A DNA stretch of 64,000 nt from Agelaius tricolor (taxonomy: Eukaryota > Chordata > Aves > Passeriformes > Icteridae), in the NCBI GenBank assembly GCA_023055355.1, contig JALJCS010000015.1, positions 15,234,501-15,298,500 of the forward strand. The letters are read 5' to 3'. A program made the position numbers and the translations under genes. The notes beneath the pieces are model-generated. The model was not told where the DNA came from. It made no database searches and was given only the letters and a program-made list of their open reading frames with translations. Of this stretch, positions 62,968-64,000 are shown piece after piece; within the stretch, counting starts at the first letter, position 1; each line of letters starts with the position of its first letter.

Positions 62968-63460
62968 GAATAGCGGATTTGTCTTTACAAACAAGCTGTG
63001 GGACTGTTGGTAGATAAAACTGGCACTGGGGGTTAAAAGAAACAATGGGAAGGATCCTACTGATTGATGAATGGAAAAAGATATTTGCTTTTACAAATAA
63101 ACTTTAGGTTTGCTGATAAATTAAATTAGACATTGAAAGATGAAAGAAACAACGGGGCAGAAAAATCCCCAAATTCTGAAAGAATTAAAAATGAAAAGAG
63201 AGGGTTATATATTAGAGGGAAATCTCTGCTATCAGGCGTATTGGGGAGTCTGTGCCTCTCAAGTACCTCGGCCAATGGGGAAAGAGAGAAGGGAAATGCA
63301 GCCAGGAAATTGGGATAAAAAGGAGGCTGCATCCTCCAAAAATTTGAGAGATCCCAGGGGAATGCCCCATGGCCTTTATTCGAAAAAAGTCCAAAAGGAC
63401 TCCTCTGTCTCCTTTTTGGACATAAACCTGTGGTGTTTGTGAATCAGTTTTCCTAACATG
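62968..63460 (+). mobile_element. LTR upstream of NLRC5
   Basis: An LTR-like block with an imperfect ~90-bp tandem repeat at its 5' side (ttgtctttacaaacaagc and ttgcttttacaaataaac), GGCCAATGGGG at about 63270-63280, a GGATAAAAAGG TATA-like box at about 63313, and an end near ttttcctaaca. Layout suggests U3 and R regions reading to the right. Retroviral class and exact ends are uncertain. Confidence 0.55.
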
Positions 63461-63468
63461 ATTAAGGC

Positions 63469-63735
63469 ATTTTCCCTAATAACCAACCTAAATCTCGCCT
63501 GCTGTAACCTGAGGGAGTTTGCACTTGTTCTGTCACTTGCTACCTGGGAGAAAAGACAGACAGAGCTCCAGCTGGCTCCATCCTCCTTTCAGGGATTTGT
63601 AGAGTGCCAAGGACCTCCCTGAGCTTCTTTTTCTCCAGGGTGGATCCTCCCAGTTCCATCAGTGCTCCTCATCAAACTTCTGCTCCAGATCCTTCCCCAG
63701 CTCCCTTGCCCTCCTCTGTCCCCATGGAAGGGCAG
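63469..63735 (-). mobile_element. CR1 LINE fragment
   Basis: Reverse CR1 body: cctaataaccaacctaaatc, tcctttcagggatttgtaga, ggacctccctgagcttcttt, ttctccagggtggatcctcc, tccagatccttccccagctc. Confidence 0.85.
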
Positions 63736-64000
63736 CCCTGTCCAGTCCCCACCGAGCAGCCCCAGTGGGGCCAGGCACCTGCATGGCAGAAAAAGGGTGC
63801 TTTTCTCCTGCCATTTCCTTTTTATTAATGAGCATTAATAAAATTACATCCCTCTCCTGTGGGATGTCATTTAAGGGCTGTGGCTTGATGGAAGCCAGGT
63901 CCCCATGAGAGGACCTCATTGAGAGGACATCATTGTCCCACATTGCTGTGTAAGGAGTGAAAATGTCACCTGAGCACTGGTGGCTTTGGAGCAGGAGGGA
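63736..64000. other. Upstream flank, nothing identified
   Basis: Right edge beyond the CR1 fragment. No exon, CpG island or repeat recognised. Confidence 0.6.

Overview
The window is vertebrate nuclear DNA, almost certainly from a songbird (Passeriformes). Evidence is the vertebrate intron-exon structure, at least eleven CR1 LINE fragments, and several AT-rich solo LTRs of a type abundant in passerine genomes. One LTR has a perfect 6-bp target-site duplication. Nothing prokaryotic (operons, Shine-Dalgarno sites, CRISPR) is present. Most long open reading frames are chance frames in introns, CR1 copies, minisatellites or CpG islands.

Two protein-coding genes lie head to tail on the minus strand. 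Left part (1 to about 24.8 kb): the 5' half of CPNE2 (copine-2). A CpG-rich non-coding first exon ends at a GTGAGTA donor (24584-24590). A ~12-kb first intron follows, carrying minisatellites, an LTR and a 235-bp inverted repeat pair. Four coding exons follow (12403-12570, 7186-7365, 4166-4240, 1391-1462; 165 codons, all phase 0). The rest of CPNE2 is beyond the left edge.

Middle and right (about 28.05 to 62.7 kb): a complete NLRC5 gene, the NOD-like receptor that acts as transactivator of MHC class I genes. I could chain 47 coding exons by splice sites, reading phase and protein similarity. They give an uninterrupted 5,553-bp frame (1,850 residues plus stop), against about 1,866 residues recalled for human NLRC5. 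Order of parts: a death-fold/CARD-like N-terminus, a basic bipartite NLS-like linker, one 1,750-bp NACHT exon with intact Walker A and B, then 42 exons encoding the LRR tract, all with phase-2 boundaries. A CpG island at about 62.3-62.96 kb supplies the probable first exon and promoter. It contains an IRF/ISRE-type GAAAGCGAAA site, as expected for an interferon-inducible gene, and an 18-bp-period GC-rich minisatellite.

The NLRC5-CPNE2 order matches the conserved vertebrate synteny (human 16q13). About 3.3 kb of intergenic DNA with CR1 fragments separates the end of NLRC5 from the CPNE2 promoter. Right of NLRC5 are an LTR with recognisable CCAAT and TATA-like boxes and a CR1 fragment; no other gene is visible.

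The most interesting structural result is that the NLRC5 LRR tract is not a uniform array. Five to six times it repeats a cassette of 84-bp, 84-bp and ~90-bp exons followed by one or two short non-LRR exons, and then switches to a uniform run of 84-bp exons.
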